Source: Allomyces arbusculus
Lineage: Eukaryota > Blastocladiomycota > Blastocladiomycetes > Blastocladiales > Blastocladiaceae
NCBI GenBank assembly: GCA_027604705.1
Contig: JADHYV010000002.1
Coordinates: 62,001-126,000 of the forward strand
Length of the DNA: 64,000 nt
Direction: 5' to 3'
Within the stretch, counting starts at the first letter, position 1. The number at the start of each line of letters is the position of its first letter. The notes below the pieces were generated by a model. That model was not told the DNA's origin and searched no databases. It was given only the letters and a program-made list of their open reading frames with translations. The translations under genes were made by a program, and so were the position numbers. Shown here one piece after another: positions 25,882 through 37,816 of the stretch.

Positions 25882-26842
25882 ATGCCGCACTCGTTTGGTT
25901 ACCGCGCGCGCACGCGGCACATGTTCTCCAAGAACTTCCGCCAGCATGGGCCCGAGCACCTCTCGACCTACATGAAGACCTACCACGTCGGCGACATTGT
26001 CGACATCAAGGCCAACGCTGCGATCCACAAGGGCATGCCCCACAAGTTCTACCACGGGTACGCTTCGCCGCGCGTCGCCCGGTGTGTCGAGGGATCGGTT
26101 GGCGAAGAGCAGGGTCTCCACTAGCTGGTGCCGTTGCTTGCAACTCGACAGGGTGGACAGCAGGCGAGTGCTGTGCTGCGGACGGCGAGACGGCGCTCAC
26201 TGGCAGTCTGCTGTTGTTCCCAACCGACCAGTGGCTGTCGCTGCAACGGTTGAACTCGAGCTGCGTCAGGCGGCCGGCTCCGTTTGGCCTGATCTGGGTC
26301 GGAACGTCGCCGAGAGAGCGGCCCTGTCGAGGTGAAAGTTGGCTCCCAACGTTTGCCGTCATCCATGTCCTCGCTCGGCGTGTTCTCGCCTTCCCCTGCC
26401 CGCCCGTCCGCCACCCCTCTTCTCTCGCCGACCACTTGACCACGCTGCGGCCCTCTCGGCGAGTGCCGTGGCAGGCCTCGTTTGATCAATCATGTTCCAA
26501 CGATTCTGACGCTTCCCCAACTCTCCTCCATCTAGCCGCACCGGTATCGTCTACAACGTGACCAAGTCGGCGGTCGGCGTGATTGTGAACAAGCGCGTCG
26601 GCAACCGCTTCATGGAGAAGCGCGTGAACCTGCGCATCGAGCACGTCAAGCACTCCAAGTGCCGCGACGATTTCCTCAAGCGCGTCAAGGCCAACGCCGA
26701 GGCCAAGCGCGCCGCCAAGGCGTCGGGCGTCACGGTGCAGCTCAAGCGCCAGCCGGCGCAGCCGCGTGCCGCCACGCTCGTCAAGACGGCGAAGACCTCG
26801 ATTGAGACCATCTCGGCGATCCCGTACGAGGCCCTCGTCTAA
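25882..26842 (+). CDS. RPL21: 60S ribosomal protein L21 (eL21)
   Basis: Structural protein of the large ribosomal subunit. Two exons (25882-26057 and 26536-26842), 160 residues, the exact usual length. It begins [20 protein letters not shown], contains [16 protein letters not shown] and [20 protein letters not shown], which only appears when the intron is removed, and ends PYEALV. The intron is 478 bp, several times longer than most others here. I find no C/D-box snoRNA signature in it. RPS9 follows in the same direction. Confidence 0.97.
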
Positions 26843-27491
26843 GACGGCGCTGGCTGACCGGGTCGTTGCGTGCGACGGGCTTGCTGGCCGTGCTTTCGGG
26901 GTGCCTGGGCACGGTCGCGAGCCTGACCGCGGCGCGGCGTGCCGTGGTGTGGGGGTGTTCGTCTGCCTCTGCGAAAATGGAAAATACCTCCTGGAGGATT
27001 TGCTTGCGCCCCATCCTTTTCTGTTTTCCTTGTCGTGGAGTTCAGGCCCTTGGCTCCGTGCTCCACTGCTTCCTGGGGCCCACAACATGAAATCACGCCA
27101 GCACCGGCACGCTCCTCCTCGCCTGACCAACCTTGACTCAGCTTTGGCTCGTTCTTGAATCGTGGATCACAGCCGCTCCGACCTTTCACCGTTGTCCGCC
27201 GTGACAGACCTTGGCTGGCAGGCAGGTTCTGCAGAACCGCAAAGTGGCTCAGCTTTTCGAGGCCTGGCAGCACGAGGCCGCATGGTGATCGTCATGTCAA
27301 AGCTGTCATGATTTTGAGCTCCATGGCAACGGCAAAACGTTGCCATAGCAACGGATGGGTGGCTCTCACGTGATGCAACCACCACATCTCCGAGTTGTTC
27401 TGCTGCAGCGACTTGGCGGCGACAGGACCGCCTTTGTTGCTCGTTCTCTTTCGGATCCGCGCAATCACCGTATTCGTGGACGACACCCAAG
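26843..27491. promoter_or_regulatory. Intergenic: RPL21 3' flank and RPS9 promoter
   Basis: About 650 bp. The RPS9-proximal part carries a cluster of palindromes, listed separately. No RNA gene recognised. Confidence 0.35.
27321..27373. promoter_or_regulatory. X-box-like and E-box palindromes upstream of RPS9
   Basis: A CCATGGCAAC half-site (27321-27330), a near-perfect inverted repeat GTTGCCATAGCAAC (27339-27352, resembling the RFX-family X-box) and the 8-bp palindrome TCACGTGA (27366-27373, the Cbf1-type E-box) lie within 53 bp, about 120-170 bp before the RPS9 ATG. That these are transcription-factor sites is inference from motif shape and position. Confidence 0.4.
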
Positions 27492-28368
27492 ATGACGCTC
27501 CGCACCTGTGTGTACTCTGCTCCATTCGAACGCCCGCTCGTTTGCCTGCATGTTGCCGCTGCTCGACCGCTTTCCGTCTGTCCTCGCCGTCAACTTTGCC
27601 GTTTGATGGCATGGATGACCCGGACAGCGGACGACAACGGCCCGGTGACGCCGCTCCGGCAGTGGGCAACGGGCTGCAAGCAGTGACCGTCCTTCCGTGA
27701 AACGTCTTGAACCAAGCGCTGACCCTCGCTCATTGGTGCCATCCAGACTCGAAGACCTACAAGGTCCCGCGTCGTCCTTTCGAGGCCGAGCGCATGGACC
27801 AGGAGCTGAAGCTCATTGGCCAGTACGGTCTCCGCAACAAGCGCGAGATCTGGCGCATTGGACTTATCCTGTCGAAGATTCGTCGTGCTGCTCGTGAGCT
27901 GCTCACGCTCGACGAGAAGAACGCCAAGCGTCTCTTCGAGGGTACGCACTTATTCATCCACTTTGCGCCCCACTTGTCTCTTTGGTTGCGTACCTGATCA
28001 CTCCATCGTTTCCACATCCAGGTAACGCCCTGATTCGCCGTCTGATCCGCATCGGTGTGCTCGACGAGTCCAAGGCCAAGCTCGATTACGTGCTGGGTCT
28101 CAAGATCGAGGACTTCTTGGAGCGCCGCCTGCAGACGCAGGTCTTCAAGACCGGTCTCGCCAAGTCGATCCACCACGCGCGTGTCCTGATCCGCCAGCGC
28201 CACATTCGCGTCGGCAAGCAGGTCGTCAACATCCCGTCGTTTGTCGTGCGCCTCGACTCGCAGAAGCACATTGACTTTGCGCTCACGTCGCCCTACGGCG
28301 GTGGCCGCGCTGGCCGCGTCAAGCGCAAGCGCCTCGCCGCTGGCGGCGCCGAGGAGGACGAGGAGTAA
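27492..28368 (+). CDS. RPS9: 40S ribosomal protein S9 (uS4)
   Basis: Small-subunit protein needed for decoding accuracy and pre-rRNA folding. Three exons: 27492-27507 (only 16 nt), 27747-27941 and 28022-28368, 185 residues. The tiny first exon gives MTLRT plus one base and restores the conserved start [20 protein letters not shown]. Then come [54 protein letters not shown] and the S4 RNA-binding fold ([20 protein letters not shown]), with an acidic end AEEDEE. Intron 1 is 239 bp and intron 2 is 80 bp. Confidence 0.96.
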
Positions 28369-29916
28369 GGTCTCGCTCTCTTGTGCCCGAGGACATTTAA
28401 ACACGGCGGTGAATGTTTGCGGTTTTGAATACGAATCGTTTGTCGCTGCCGCTCCTTTTTTGTTTTTTGATTTCTTGAACCTGTTCAGTCAGTCGGTCGG
28501 AGTTGGCTTACTTCCTCGTGTCGGCCTCTCTGCCCATCCGCTGCCGCTGCACAAGTCGCACCGTCGACCAGCTTGCTCGTTCACGACCCCTGGACCGCGA
28601 TTGTGCGACCCATCGCGCCGCGCCCATTTCGTGGATTTCGCCACGACTTGGCTGACATGACTCTGGCTCAGTTTTTCCTGGTTCCACTTTTTTACGGCGT
28701 GGCAAGGCGGCGGGCTCGTGCTCCTCGCTACTGCTGCTGGCTGCTGCCGCTGCTCCGTCTTGTCGACGAGAAGAGACGAAACCCACCCTCCTCGCGGTTC
28801 CCGACGACGACCTCCCGCCCGCTTCTCCCACTTGCTTCGCACGACCTCGGCCCTCCCGACTTGGCGCATTTCGTGCAAAATGGAGGCATGCGCTCGCCCG
28901 CCAAGGGCGCAACGGCTGCAGGCAAGACGAGCAAGACCTGCCGGCCCCGATCAGTCGGCCAACTGCGCTTGCTCACCGCGGCGCTTCTGGCCGCCGCGCG
29001 CGCGACGCCTCTCGGGTCGCCTCTTGTCGCGCGTGGTTGAGGTGGCGGTTCTTTGTCGTTCGTTCCTTGTTACTCGCGATCCCTGGCCATGACGACGCGC
29101 TCCGAGAGCTCCGTCTTCGCGGGCTCTTTGTGCCGATGACGCGCCCACCATCCTGTGCTCAACGTCCTCCACATCGCACGCTGACTCGTCGTCCCGCGAC
29201 GACACGAACCGCACGCTACCGGCCATCGCCGCGCGGCCACTCTCAGCGCGACACCAACGCCCACGCTGATTCGTTATTGATTGAGCATCGACGTGGACCG
29301 TGATCCGACGCGCGCTCTCGTACAACTCGACTCCCCCGGCCCCCTCCTTTGCGCTCTTGCGTGCCGGTGGCGGGCTCGCGTTTACATTCCTGCTCGCGGT
29401 CCGCGGGTCTCCCAAGTCTGGCAAGTCGTGGCACGCACGACACGGCACGAGGTCCAAAGTCAAGCACGCCCTTTCGCCTCGGCTGCCCACCCCTCCTCGT
29501 CGTTTCGGCCGCCCATCGCCGCGCCCATCGCCGCGCCCATCGACGGCACGCGCCGCGGATCCCGCGCGCAGTCGATTGTGCCAGCTCGCAACCGAAGCTG
29601 GGCGTGCGTTCCTTGTGATCTGCTGTTCGCAGGAGTTTGCGCGGGTGTGCTTCGCGGGCCGTTTTCCGGTGCGCTGGTCCCTTTGTGCCGGCCCGAGCGG
29701 GGGCGCGTTGCAACAGCCGTGAGCGTGCAACCGTGAGCAACGCAACCTCACCGAGCCGTCGCTGCTCGCGGACGTTTCGGCGACGGTGCCGTTTCCTGGA
29801 GGAGGCGTCCTCGTGTGCGCACCCGTTTCTGTGAAGCTCGTCTGGCCGCTTTGTGTGCGCGCCACCATCCGGCCACGCCCTCCGCGCTGCCGCCACCATC
29901 GGCACTGCTACCGGCC
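28369..29916. other. 1.5-kb region without a supported gene
   Basis: The region between RPS9 and the coiled-coil gene. Several overlapping open frames exist on both strands, all GC-driven and without a recognisable domain. One (28658-29037, plus) starts with a hydrophobic MTLAQFFLVPLFYGVA but has no other support. It may hold a long 5' UTR or an unrecognised exon. Confidence 0.3.
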
Positions 29917-32900
29917 ATGGCGGCCGTCTCGGTGCGCTCGTCGTGGAGCACGTCGCGCTCTCTCCACGTCCATGTCGACCCGCACGCCCCACCTCTGTGC
30001 AGCGGCGCCGTCCACGCGATCGCGTCGGGTGCGCGCTCAGCACCCGCCGGCCAGCTTGCGGCGCGCCCAGGGACATTGTCGAACCCACGCGATCACCGTC
30101 GTGACCGCGCTGCTGCCGCCGCCGCCGCCGCCAACGCCGCCAACAGCGACGCGTCGCCGCCTTACCGGTCCGCGACCGGATCGTGCCCGCACCTGAAGCG
30201 TCGACGGTCGTCGCGCCGCGTCGATGTGCTCTTCTCTCCTCCCCACAACCCCCACACCAACCCCGCACTGACTGCGCACGGCCCCATGGTTCCGGGCGTC
30301 CCTGGCGCCCCGCTCTGGGCGCACGTCGTCTGCGAGGCCACGGCTCAGCTCGCTCCGGCGCTCGCGTCGGCCATTGACCTCGTACAGGCCTCGGCGTGCC
30401 AGTGCTGCCACGGTAACAGCAACGACCACCTGCACGACCACCACCTGCACTCGCACTCCTGCACGGCCCATCACCACGCGCCGCCTCCGCAAACTGCAAC
30501 TGCTCCAACGGCGCGACCCGCCACCCCCAGATTGGCACCCGCGCCCATGGATGACTGTCCGCACTTGGACTGCCCGTTTTGCAGCAACTCGCGGCTGCCG
30601 ACCCCGCCGTGTTGTCCCGCGACGCACGCGACCGCTGCCTCAGCACCCGTTCCTGCTCCTGTGACTCCAGCGATAACTGCATACCCGAGCCGGCGCGCGT
30701 CCGCATCGGCACCTGCATGGCGACCGGCGACGGCCCCGCCCGTGGCCGCACCGCAGCTCGTGCACGCAACGACTGTCCCGACCCCCGCAGCACCCCCGCC
30801 GCCTCCTCCTCAAGGGTCCGTGCAAGCCGTGACCCGGTACCGGTCCACGAGCACGGGCCCTGCGGTCGGCAGTAGCAACGGGCACGCCACCTGGCCGCGC
30901 GTTGCCACCGCGCAACCTCCGCTTCCGGCTGAAAAGTCATCACGGCCTGCTGCGGGGGCTGCCGTTGTCAAGGCCGACCCGCAAGTGGCTGCGCTCCGCG
31001 CCGAACTGCGGCATGCTGCTGGTACGCATGCAATGCGTTCGTGAGAGATGATGAGAGGGTGCAGCGCGACTTATTGGACGCTCTTAGGAAAGAGGTCGGC
31101 CAGGCCCTGCTCGCCAAGGTCGAGCACACGCACGGCCAGCTGCAGCAGCTGCGCGCGAGCCATGATGCGCTCCGGTCGAGCTACGCGGCGCTCAGCCAGG
31201 ATTATGCGCGCCTGCGCGCCGGACGCGACGCGTTGATGGAGAACCGCGCGTTTTTGAGCAAGGTACGGTTTTGTCGGGTGAAACTGCCCTCGTTTGCTGT
31301 GATGGATGTTCATTCTGATCGTTTTTTGTGTTGAAATAGGAACTCGACCGCGCACAGGCTGCGCTGCGACAAGCCGAGCTCGCGCTCGCAACTGTCATGG
31401 CCGAACAGTCGTCGTCGGCCGCAACCTTGACTAGCGTGCACCAGGAACTACGTGCAGCGCGTGCGGCCTACAAGGCAGTGCGCACCGAGCGCGACGGACT
31501 CGCTGCGCAGCTCGAGCACGCGGCCACACAGCGCCGGCAGCTGCTCGCCGACCTGAAAGTGCACGGCGACTTGGTCGTCGCACGCATCGCCGAACGCAAC
31601 GCTGTCCAGGACAAGTTGCGGCAGACTGAGGCGTACGCGGCCAAGGTCGAGGCTGCACTTGCGGCCGCGCGCGACCAGTGGCACCGGCGGCTTGACCAGG
31701 CCATGGCCGCGCTCCAGGACGCGCGTGCCGAGCGGCAGGTGGCGGTTGCGCAGCTGCACGTGCTTGAGAACCAGCTGCGCGCGAAACAGGACGAGGTCGA
31801 TGCGCTCGCCGTCGCGCAGTCGGTGCGTGCCGTCGTCGCAGCGGGCCGGCCGAACGTGGACGCCGTCGATGCCGAGGTCCAGGCCTTTGTCGATGAACCG
31901 CGCGACGTCTGCGATTCGGGCACGCAGTTCAGCCCGCAAGGGTCGCCGCGCCAACTTGGCACCGCTTTACCGCGCTCAGTCGCGGTCCCGTCTTCGACCA
32001 TAACCGACCAGCCACTGACTCCACCGCCGTCGCCGCCGCGCATGGTCACGCGCGAGACGCAGACGGACCCGCTGCGCAGTCCGCGGCGCGTCGACGTGCC
32101 GGGCTCTCCCGCGTCGGTGCGCACGCACGACTCGCCGATGCTGTTTGGGTCGCGCATGTCGCGCCGGCTGATTGAGCCCATGACATTGTCGCCGATTATG
32201 GCGCCGCGCCGCAGCTCGTCGGCGTCGACGGGACCGCCGCTCGGGTCGCCTCTGATTTCAGTGACGTCGGTTGCGTCGGCCGCGCATCCGTCCCCGGTCG
32301 CGACGGCGCAGAGCGCGTCGATGGCATCGCCGTTGCTGCAGCGTACGCTAGCGGGTGGCGCGGCGCCTAGCTCGCCGAGTCTGCGGCGCACGTCCGTGCA
32401 GATCCGCCGTGGGTCGGCGGCGAGCATGCAGCAGGTGCCGACGGCCATGTCCGCTGCAGTCGCCGCGGCACCGGTCTCACACGACCTCTCGACCGTGTCG
32501 TCGTCGGACCAGTCGACGCTCGACTTGAACCACATGGTCGTGGGCGGGTCGTTGCAGGCCCTGATGGAAGCGAATGTGGAAGACACGCACGCGTCGTCGT
32601 CCGTCTCGAATCAGTACGAGCCTGACTGGCGGCTCACGATCACTGATCACCAGCCGTCGCCGACGCACACGTATGCGCCCGTGCCGATCGCCGCGCCGTC
32701 CCCCATGGCCGTTGAGCCGTGGGGGTGGCACCACCGCTCGGCGAGCCCGCCACCGTCCATGTCGTTGTCGTTTGTTACCGAGGAGACGAGTTTGGGCGGC
32801 GACGATGACGATGGTGCAAGTTTTGGCGACGATGATGATCTCGATTCGCTCGAGCAGGAGGTGCTCGAGTTGCCGCCGCATATCACGCGCTCGTTTGCCG

Positions 32901-34351
32901 TCGCGTCGAACCGCGCCGACGCTGACCTACATCTGCACAACGACGAGGACGTGACCGACGACGAGGACGTGGACGATGTCGATGATGATCACGATGGCCC
33001 CGGTGGTGGAGCCATGACCCCCGCCGCACGATCCGCGTCCAACTCGAGCAGCAGCACCTCGTCGCACATGGAAGAGGCGTTCGACTCGCTCGTGCAGATA
33101 GTACGCAGCCAACTGCTGGAAATGTCGGAGATGAGGCGCGCGCTGGGCCAAGTGACGCAGGCCTACACCGAGACCATGGACAAGTTGGCGCGCGCGCAGA
33201 CGAACCAGCCGCCGACCGCGGTTCCCACACCTGCCCCGCCGCCGCCACCACCGCCCTCGGAACCCGTCTCGCGCACCGTCTCCCCGCCCACTTCCTGGGC
33301 GCGCCTGTCGCGCAAACTCTCGTCGCTACGGCGCATGTCGATCGACCGCGCGCGCGACCCGGCGCTCAACTACCTGCTCAAGAAAATACAGCCGTCGTCG
33401 CGCCGATCGAACTCGGCCTCGTCCAATGCCACTGCGAATTCCGCGCGGCTTAGCACGTCCGCGCCCGCGAGTATCGCCACGCCCGACGTCGTCCGCGCCG
33501 TGAAACGCACCGCGAGCCGCAGTTCCATGGCGCTCGCCGCCGCCTGGGGCGGCGCGCGCGCTGGCATGTCGCGATCCAACACCCCAGCGCCACTACGTCC
33601 ACCGACGGCGCCGCCTGCGCCTGTCGCGCGCGCTGGACTCGGCGCGGCACCCGTCTCGACCCCACCGTTCCTCGTCCCACCGAAACCGACCGCGGACACA
33701 GGACGACGGACAAGTTTCCGCAGTGGGAGTGTGCCCGTGCCGTCGACGTCCGCGGCGCCGGATTGGGACGATGTGAGTCTCGGCCAGCAGCAGCAGACGC
33801 AGACGCAACCGCGACCGATGGGCGCGAACGAGCCGAAACCGAGGCCGTGGTCGCTGCATTTGGATCCGATGGTAGTGCGGGCGACGCCGCGCGCCGCGTC
33901 GGAGTCGCCCCCGGCTCTGTCGCCGCCGGATGATGGGCATGGACTGACAAGACGCCGGTCGTGGTCGGGAAAGCTCCTGCGTGTGCTTGGGCGCAGCGCG
34001 TCGTCGTTGAGCTTGCGGTCGGACGCGAGCGGGACCGGTAATGGGGGTGGTACTGGTGGGCCGCCGCACCGGACGTCGGGCGAGACGTTGTTAAGTGTGG
34101 TTGGCGAGCAGGACTCGGACCATGACATGTCCGCCGCGCACCCCACGCCAAGTGGTGGAGAAGGTAGCGGCGGACGGTGCGAGCACGAGATGGAGATCCC
34201 GATCCCGGATGTTACGCCCGTGCGCCCGAGCTTCCAGCACCCGCAGCCGAGTTTGCAGCATCCGCAGCCCGCGCGCCTGGCGACAGTCGTTGGTCGCGGT
34301 GTCGGGTACAAGGGCACGAGCGCGTACGGTGGTAGCGGGATGGTGGGCTAG
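29917..34351 (+). CDS. Large coiled-coil and low-complexity protein, unknown function
   Basis: I do not recognise this gene. The proposed parts are 29917-31021, 31048-31262 and 31340-34351, about 1440 residues. The N-terminal third is Ala/Pro/His-rich with a Cys/His cluster (ASACQCCHG, then CPHLDCPFCS). A coiled coil spans the middle (VAALRAELRHAA into ALRKEVGQALLAKVEHTHGQ and ELDRAQAALRQAELALATVM), followed by a long Ser/Pro-rich disordered region, acidic patches, a second short coil (EEAFDSLVQIVRSQLLEMSE) and a Ser-rich end. The second intron (31263-31339) is normal. The first junction (31022-31047) would be an intron of only 26 nt, or else a frame change; the coil continues across it. The start could also be 29815. 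A scaffold role is a guess from composition only. Confidence 0.6.
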
Positions 34352-35041
34352 AATGGAGCGTGTCGCCTCGTGCGCGGCGCGACTACGTCGCGGCGAGCAT
34401 CGCGCCCAAAGTCGAAGTGAGGAAATCAGTTTTGCCTTGGATGCCGTCGAAGTCGATTGATCAACATACCCTCATGTTTGTATTCACCCTTTTGCGCATC
34501 ACTTTTGGATCGTCGACGGACGGATGAGATGAGAACGGATGAAGAGCGGATGGGAGGGATGGGTGGGAATGAGAAATGAATGATTAGCAAGGTGATGGCA
34601 ACGAACAGGTGCGCCTGCGCTGCAATGTGGCTCAGCGCCTGCCAGAAATGTCGCGCCACCCATGGGACGTTGCCACTCCACCTGCTCGCTTTGCGCTGTC
34701 TCCTGCATGTGCATGCGGGCGGCTGCAAGTTTGCGGGGAAAAGGAACACGTCGGCCGTCGCCCTGCAGCAGGACCCTCTGCAGCTGTGCTCTCGTCCTCC
34801 TCATTCGACCAAACCAGCTTCTGCTTGACAACCCCGACGGGATCCAGCCCGTCTCGCCTGCAGGAACACGACAGCCGCAAGCATCGAGGACGATCCGACT
34901 GCTGCAAGGACCGGTACTGCAGCGTGCGGTACAGCCAGGTTGGGCCTGCCATCAATCAACCATCATCCACCGCCTTGCGACGCTTGCGCGCCCCAGCTGG
35001 TCAAACGAGTGATTTCCCGGTGATTCTCTGCCCCACCAAGC
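34352..35041. other. Intergenic before CCCH-finger gene
   Basis: About 690 bp between two plus-strand genes. Slightly AT-richer at 34440-34600. No RNA gene or clear motif. Confidence 0.3.
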
Positions 35042-36838
35042 ATGTCCACCGTGTATTTGGGCCTGGCCGCTTCGGCGGGTGCCGCAGCCGTGTACGCGGG
35101 CCGGCGGCTGTCAGGTACGGATTGCCCGTCCCTGCCGCTAGAATGGACCGTCACTCCCAATTTGATGGCGATCTTGAGATGCTTACCGTTTTCTCGTGTC
35201 GTTTTGACCATACAGTCAAGTTCCGTGCGGGTGGGGACGACGCGGCCGAAGGTGGCAATGGCGAGGCGGGTCCCGAGTTGAGCGAGATTGTCGTTGCAGG
35301 TCATGAGCCGAACGTGCAGAAGACCACCGCACGCGGTTCGTTTGCCCATTCTCCGGTATTTTCGGACAGAGAAAGACTGGACTGACCATTCCGTATCCAT
35401 TCCAGATGGCGTCTCGACTCCGACCGCAAATTCGACGCCGTCGACTGCTGAAGCTGCGTCCGGTGCAGGCACTCCCCCCGCTATTCCGCGCCCAGTCCTC
35501 TCGCTGGATCTCTCAGCCGATCCGATTGTGCTGCCCGCTGCTCCCTCGGTCGCCGAGCTCCCAACCGCTTCCTCGCCGACTTCAACGCCGCCTCTCCCCT
35601 CGATCGTCGAGGAAACGCACCTGCACGCCGCTCCTGCCGCTGAGGGCGACCACGATGAGCACGTGTCGCGTTCGCCGCCGTCGTCGCGCAGCATCTCGCC
35701 AGTCTCACAAGAGGGCAGTTACGCGTCTTCCTCGCCGATCCCAGCTCCCCCATCCCGCCCGCCACCTCCGCCACCCGTGGCTGCCGATCCGCCGGTCGCG
35801 GCACCCATGCACCCCGACGAGCTGAACAAGACGGTCCAGCGGCGTTTATCGAACCTGAACCTGGCGGCGCCCGAATTTTCGCCTTCGGGTCCCGTTGCGC
35901 TCGCAGCGACGAACACAATCATGTCATCATCGCCGACCGACGCGGTTTTGCCGTCCCCGCCGCAGTCGGAGCAGGGCGAGGATGCGGGCGACGACGCGCA
36001 GTCGAACGGGGACAAGAAGCCCAAGAAGCTGCGGTGCGCGTACTGGCCCAACTGCAAGTTTGGCACACTGTGTATTTACTGGCATCCTCTCGAGAAGTGC
36101 CGGTGCGTGTGTCGGTTCCTCCACTCGGACGAAGTGATGTATTGATTGATGAATTGACCGACTAACCGCTTCGTTGACTGGATGGATAGCAACGAGGAAA
36201 ACCGCGCGCGGTTCCCGAACGGGTGCATCTACGGCACGCGGTGCTTCTTCTACCACGACCATGAAGTCGAGTTTCTTGCGTCGATTGGCGTCTACCCACC
36301 CTACCCACGGTCGCTCGGGATTGGGCCGTCGACCCCACTGTCGGGTGCGTCGCGCCGGTTGTCGTCGTCGTCGCTCGCAAACGTGGCCATGACGCACCCG
36401 CAGTTGCGCAAGCAGCGCAGTATGTCGATGATTGTCGCGTCGCCAGACCCGCACGACCAGACGCCGCCGTCTGTGGGACCGCGCCGGATGCGGTCCGCGA
36501 CGCAGCTGCGCCGCGAGTCGGCTATGGCGGCACTGCCCACGCAGACGCAGGATCTTGCCGCGACGATGCGCCCGAGCCGTCGCCGCGAAGGGATGCGGTC
36601 GGTCATGCAGTGGGCCGAGCAGGTCGCAGTCGGCGGCGAGCAGGGCGGCAGCGTGTCACTGCGGCCTGCACCGGCGCCCGCGTCGCTCGGTGCCGCCGGG
36701 GCGGAGCTCACGAGTCAGGACAGTGCGGTGCCTGCGGCACCGGCACCGGGGGCGGGGCGTCGCCGCACGTCGTCGTTCAACGTGCACGCGCCCGCGTTCA
36801 CGCCGTCGTTTGCGCTGCCGTCGGCGCCGCAGGCGTAA
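35042..36838 (+). CDS. CCCH zinc-finger protein
   Basis: Probable RNA-binding protein. Four exons (35042-35114, 35216-35299, 35406-36102, 36190-36838), 500 residues. The N-terminus is short and hydrophobic (YLGLAASAGAAAVYAG), then Pro/Ser-rich and disordered. The first finger is LRCAYWPNCKFGTLCIYWHP (C-x5-C-x5-C-x3-H). The intron at 36103-36189 falls right behind it. After splicing, KCRNEENRARFPNGC continues into CIYGTRCFFYH, a second, looser finger. The C-terminal part is Ser/Arg/Met-rich with possible phosphosites. Finger spacing is closest to Nab2/ZC3H14-type tandem fingers, but the rest shows no similarity I can name. Frame is kept at every junction. Confidence 0.72.
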
Positions 36839-37816
36839 GTCACGGCGTCGCGTCGCGTCGTCATGCACCCACCATAGAGACCGGGGGTTCCGGTCATTGT
36901 CATCATCATCATCTTTGTCGTCGTCGAATCACTCTGTTTGTTTTTGTGTGCAACCATGTCCGCTTTGCTTATCGTCATCCATGTTCTTGCTCGAATACAC
37001 ACTTCCGTGCTATGGTCCAGTGCTTCTGGCCGCTGCCATCGTGTTCGCGCGTCCATATTTACGGCCTCTGCGGACTTTGGTAGGCAGAAGCGCGTGCCGG
37101 TTAGCCGGGCAGTTGCGCGGCGCTCGAAGTGGGGGGAGGCGCAGTGCGCAATGCTTGCGCATCCAACCGCTCGGCGGGCGAGCAGGACGGTTGGCGTCAC
37201 GGCAGCACGGCGCGGCGCATACCATGCCCGGCAACTCTGCTCTTGGTCCGCGCGCACCAGCACGGGACGCAGCGTGCACCGCGAGCCGGGGCGTGCGGGG
37301 TTGGGTACGGGCGCGGACTCCCGCACGCCGTTCGTTGGCCGCTGAGCGCCGACGGTGAGCAGTGCAGGTCGCGCGTAACAACACCGCCGGGCCGCTGCGA
37401 GCTGGCCGGAGCCACGGTGTGGTTCCGCTGCACATGGCGCGCACGCGCGCCCGCAGGCTGGCAGGGCAACGCCTGGACTTGGCAAAAAGCAACTGCAAGT
37501 GTCCTGCCCTTAAAAAGTTTACAAGTTCGTCCGAGCGTCGTTGCCCGTGATCCCCTCCACACTGAGCACATCCACCCCCCTCTCTCGTCGTGGCCGCTCA
37601 CTCTCTTCTTTTCTCCACCTCCATCGCGCCGCCGCCCCTCTCCGCGGCACCGCCCTTTCTAAAGCTGCGGACGAGCGCGACACCCTCTCGACTTGACGAC
37701 TACGAGCACGAGCACGACCCCCCTGCAACGACCACAACGACGACGGCCACCTTCGACGTTGCGCGACCAGCTTGATCGACTTCGCACAACTAGCAACGAC
37801 CACTAAACGACCCACC
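36839..37816. other. Intergenic between CCCH and C2H2 genes
   Basis: About 980 bp, GC-rich, no supported gene. A CATCATCATCATC stretch lies at 36901-36913. Confidence 0.3.

Noticed and set aside
26058-26535. C/D-box snoRNA in the RPL21 intron
   Set aside because: No RTGATGA C box with a matching CTGA D box in the plus strand of the intron.
27508-27746. snoRNA in the RPS9 first intron
   Set aside because: A GGATGAC and a CTGA are present, but no proper C box or terminal stem could be made out.
29243-30943. Open frame of 566 codons on the minus strand
   Set aside because: Arg/Gly/Ala-rich with no domain, lying opposite the coiled-coil gene; typical antisense shadow in GC-rich DNA.
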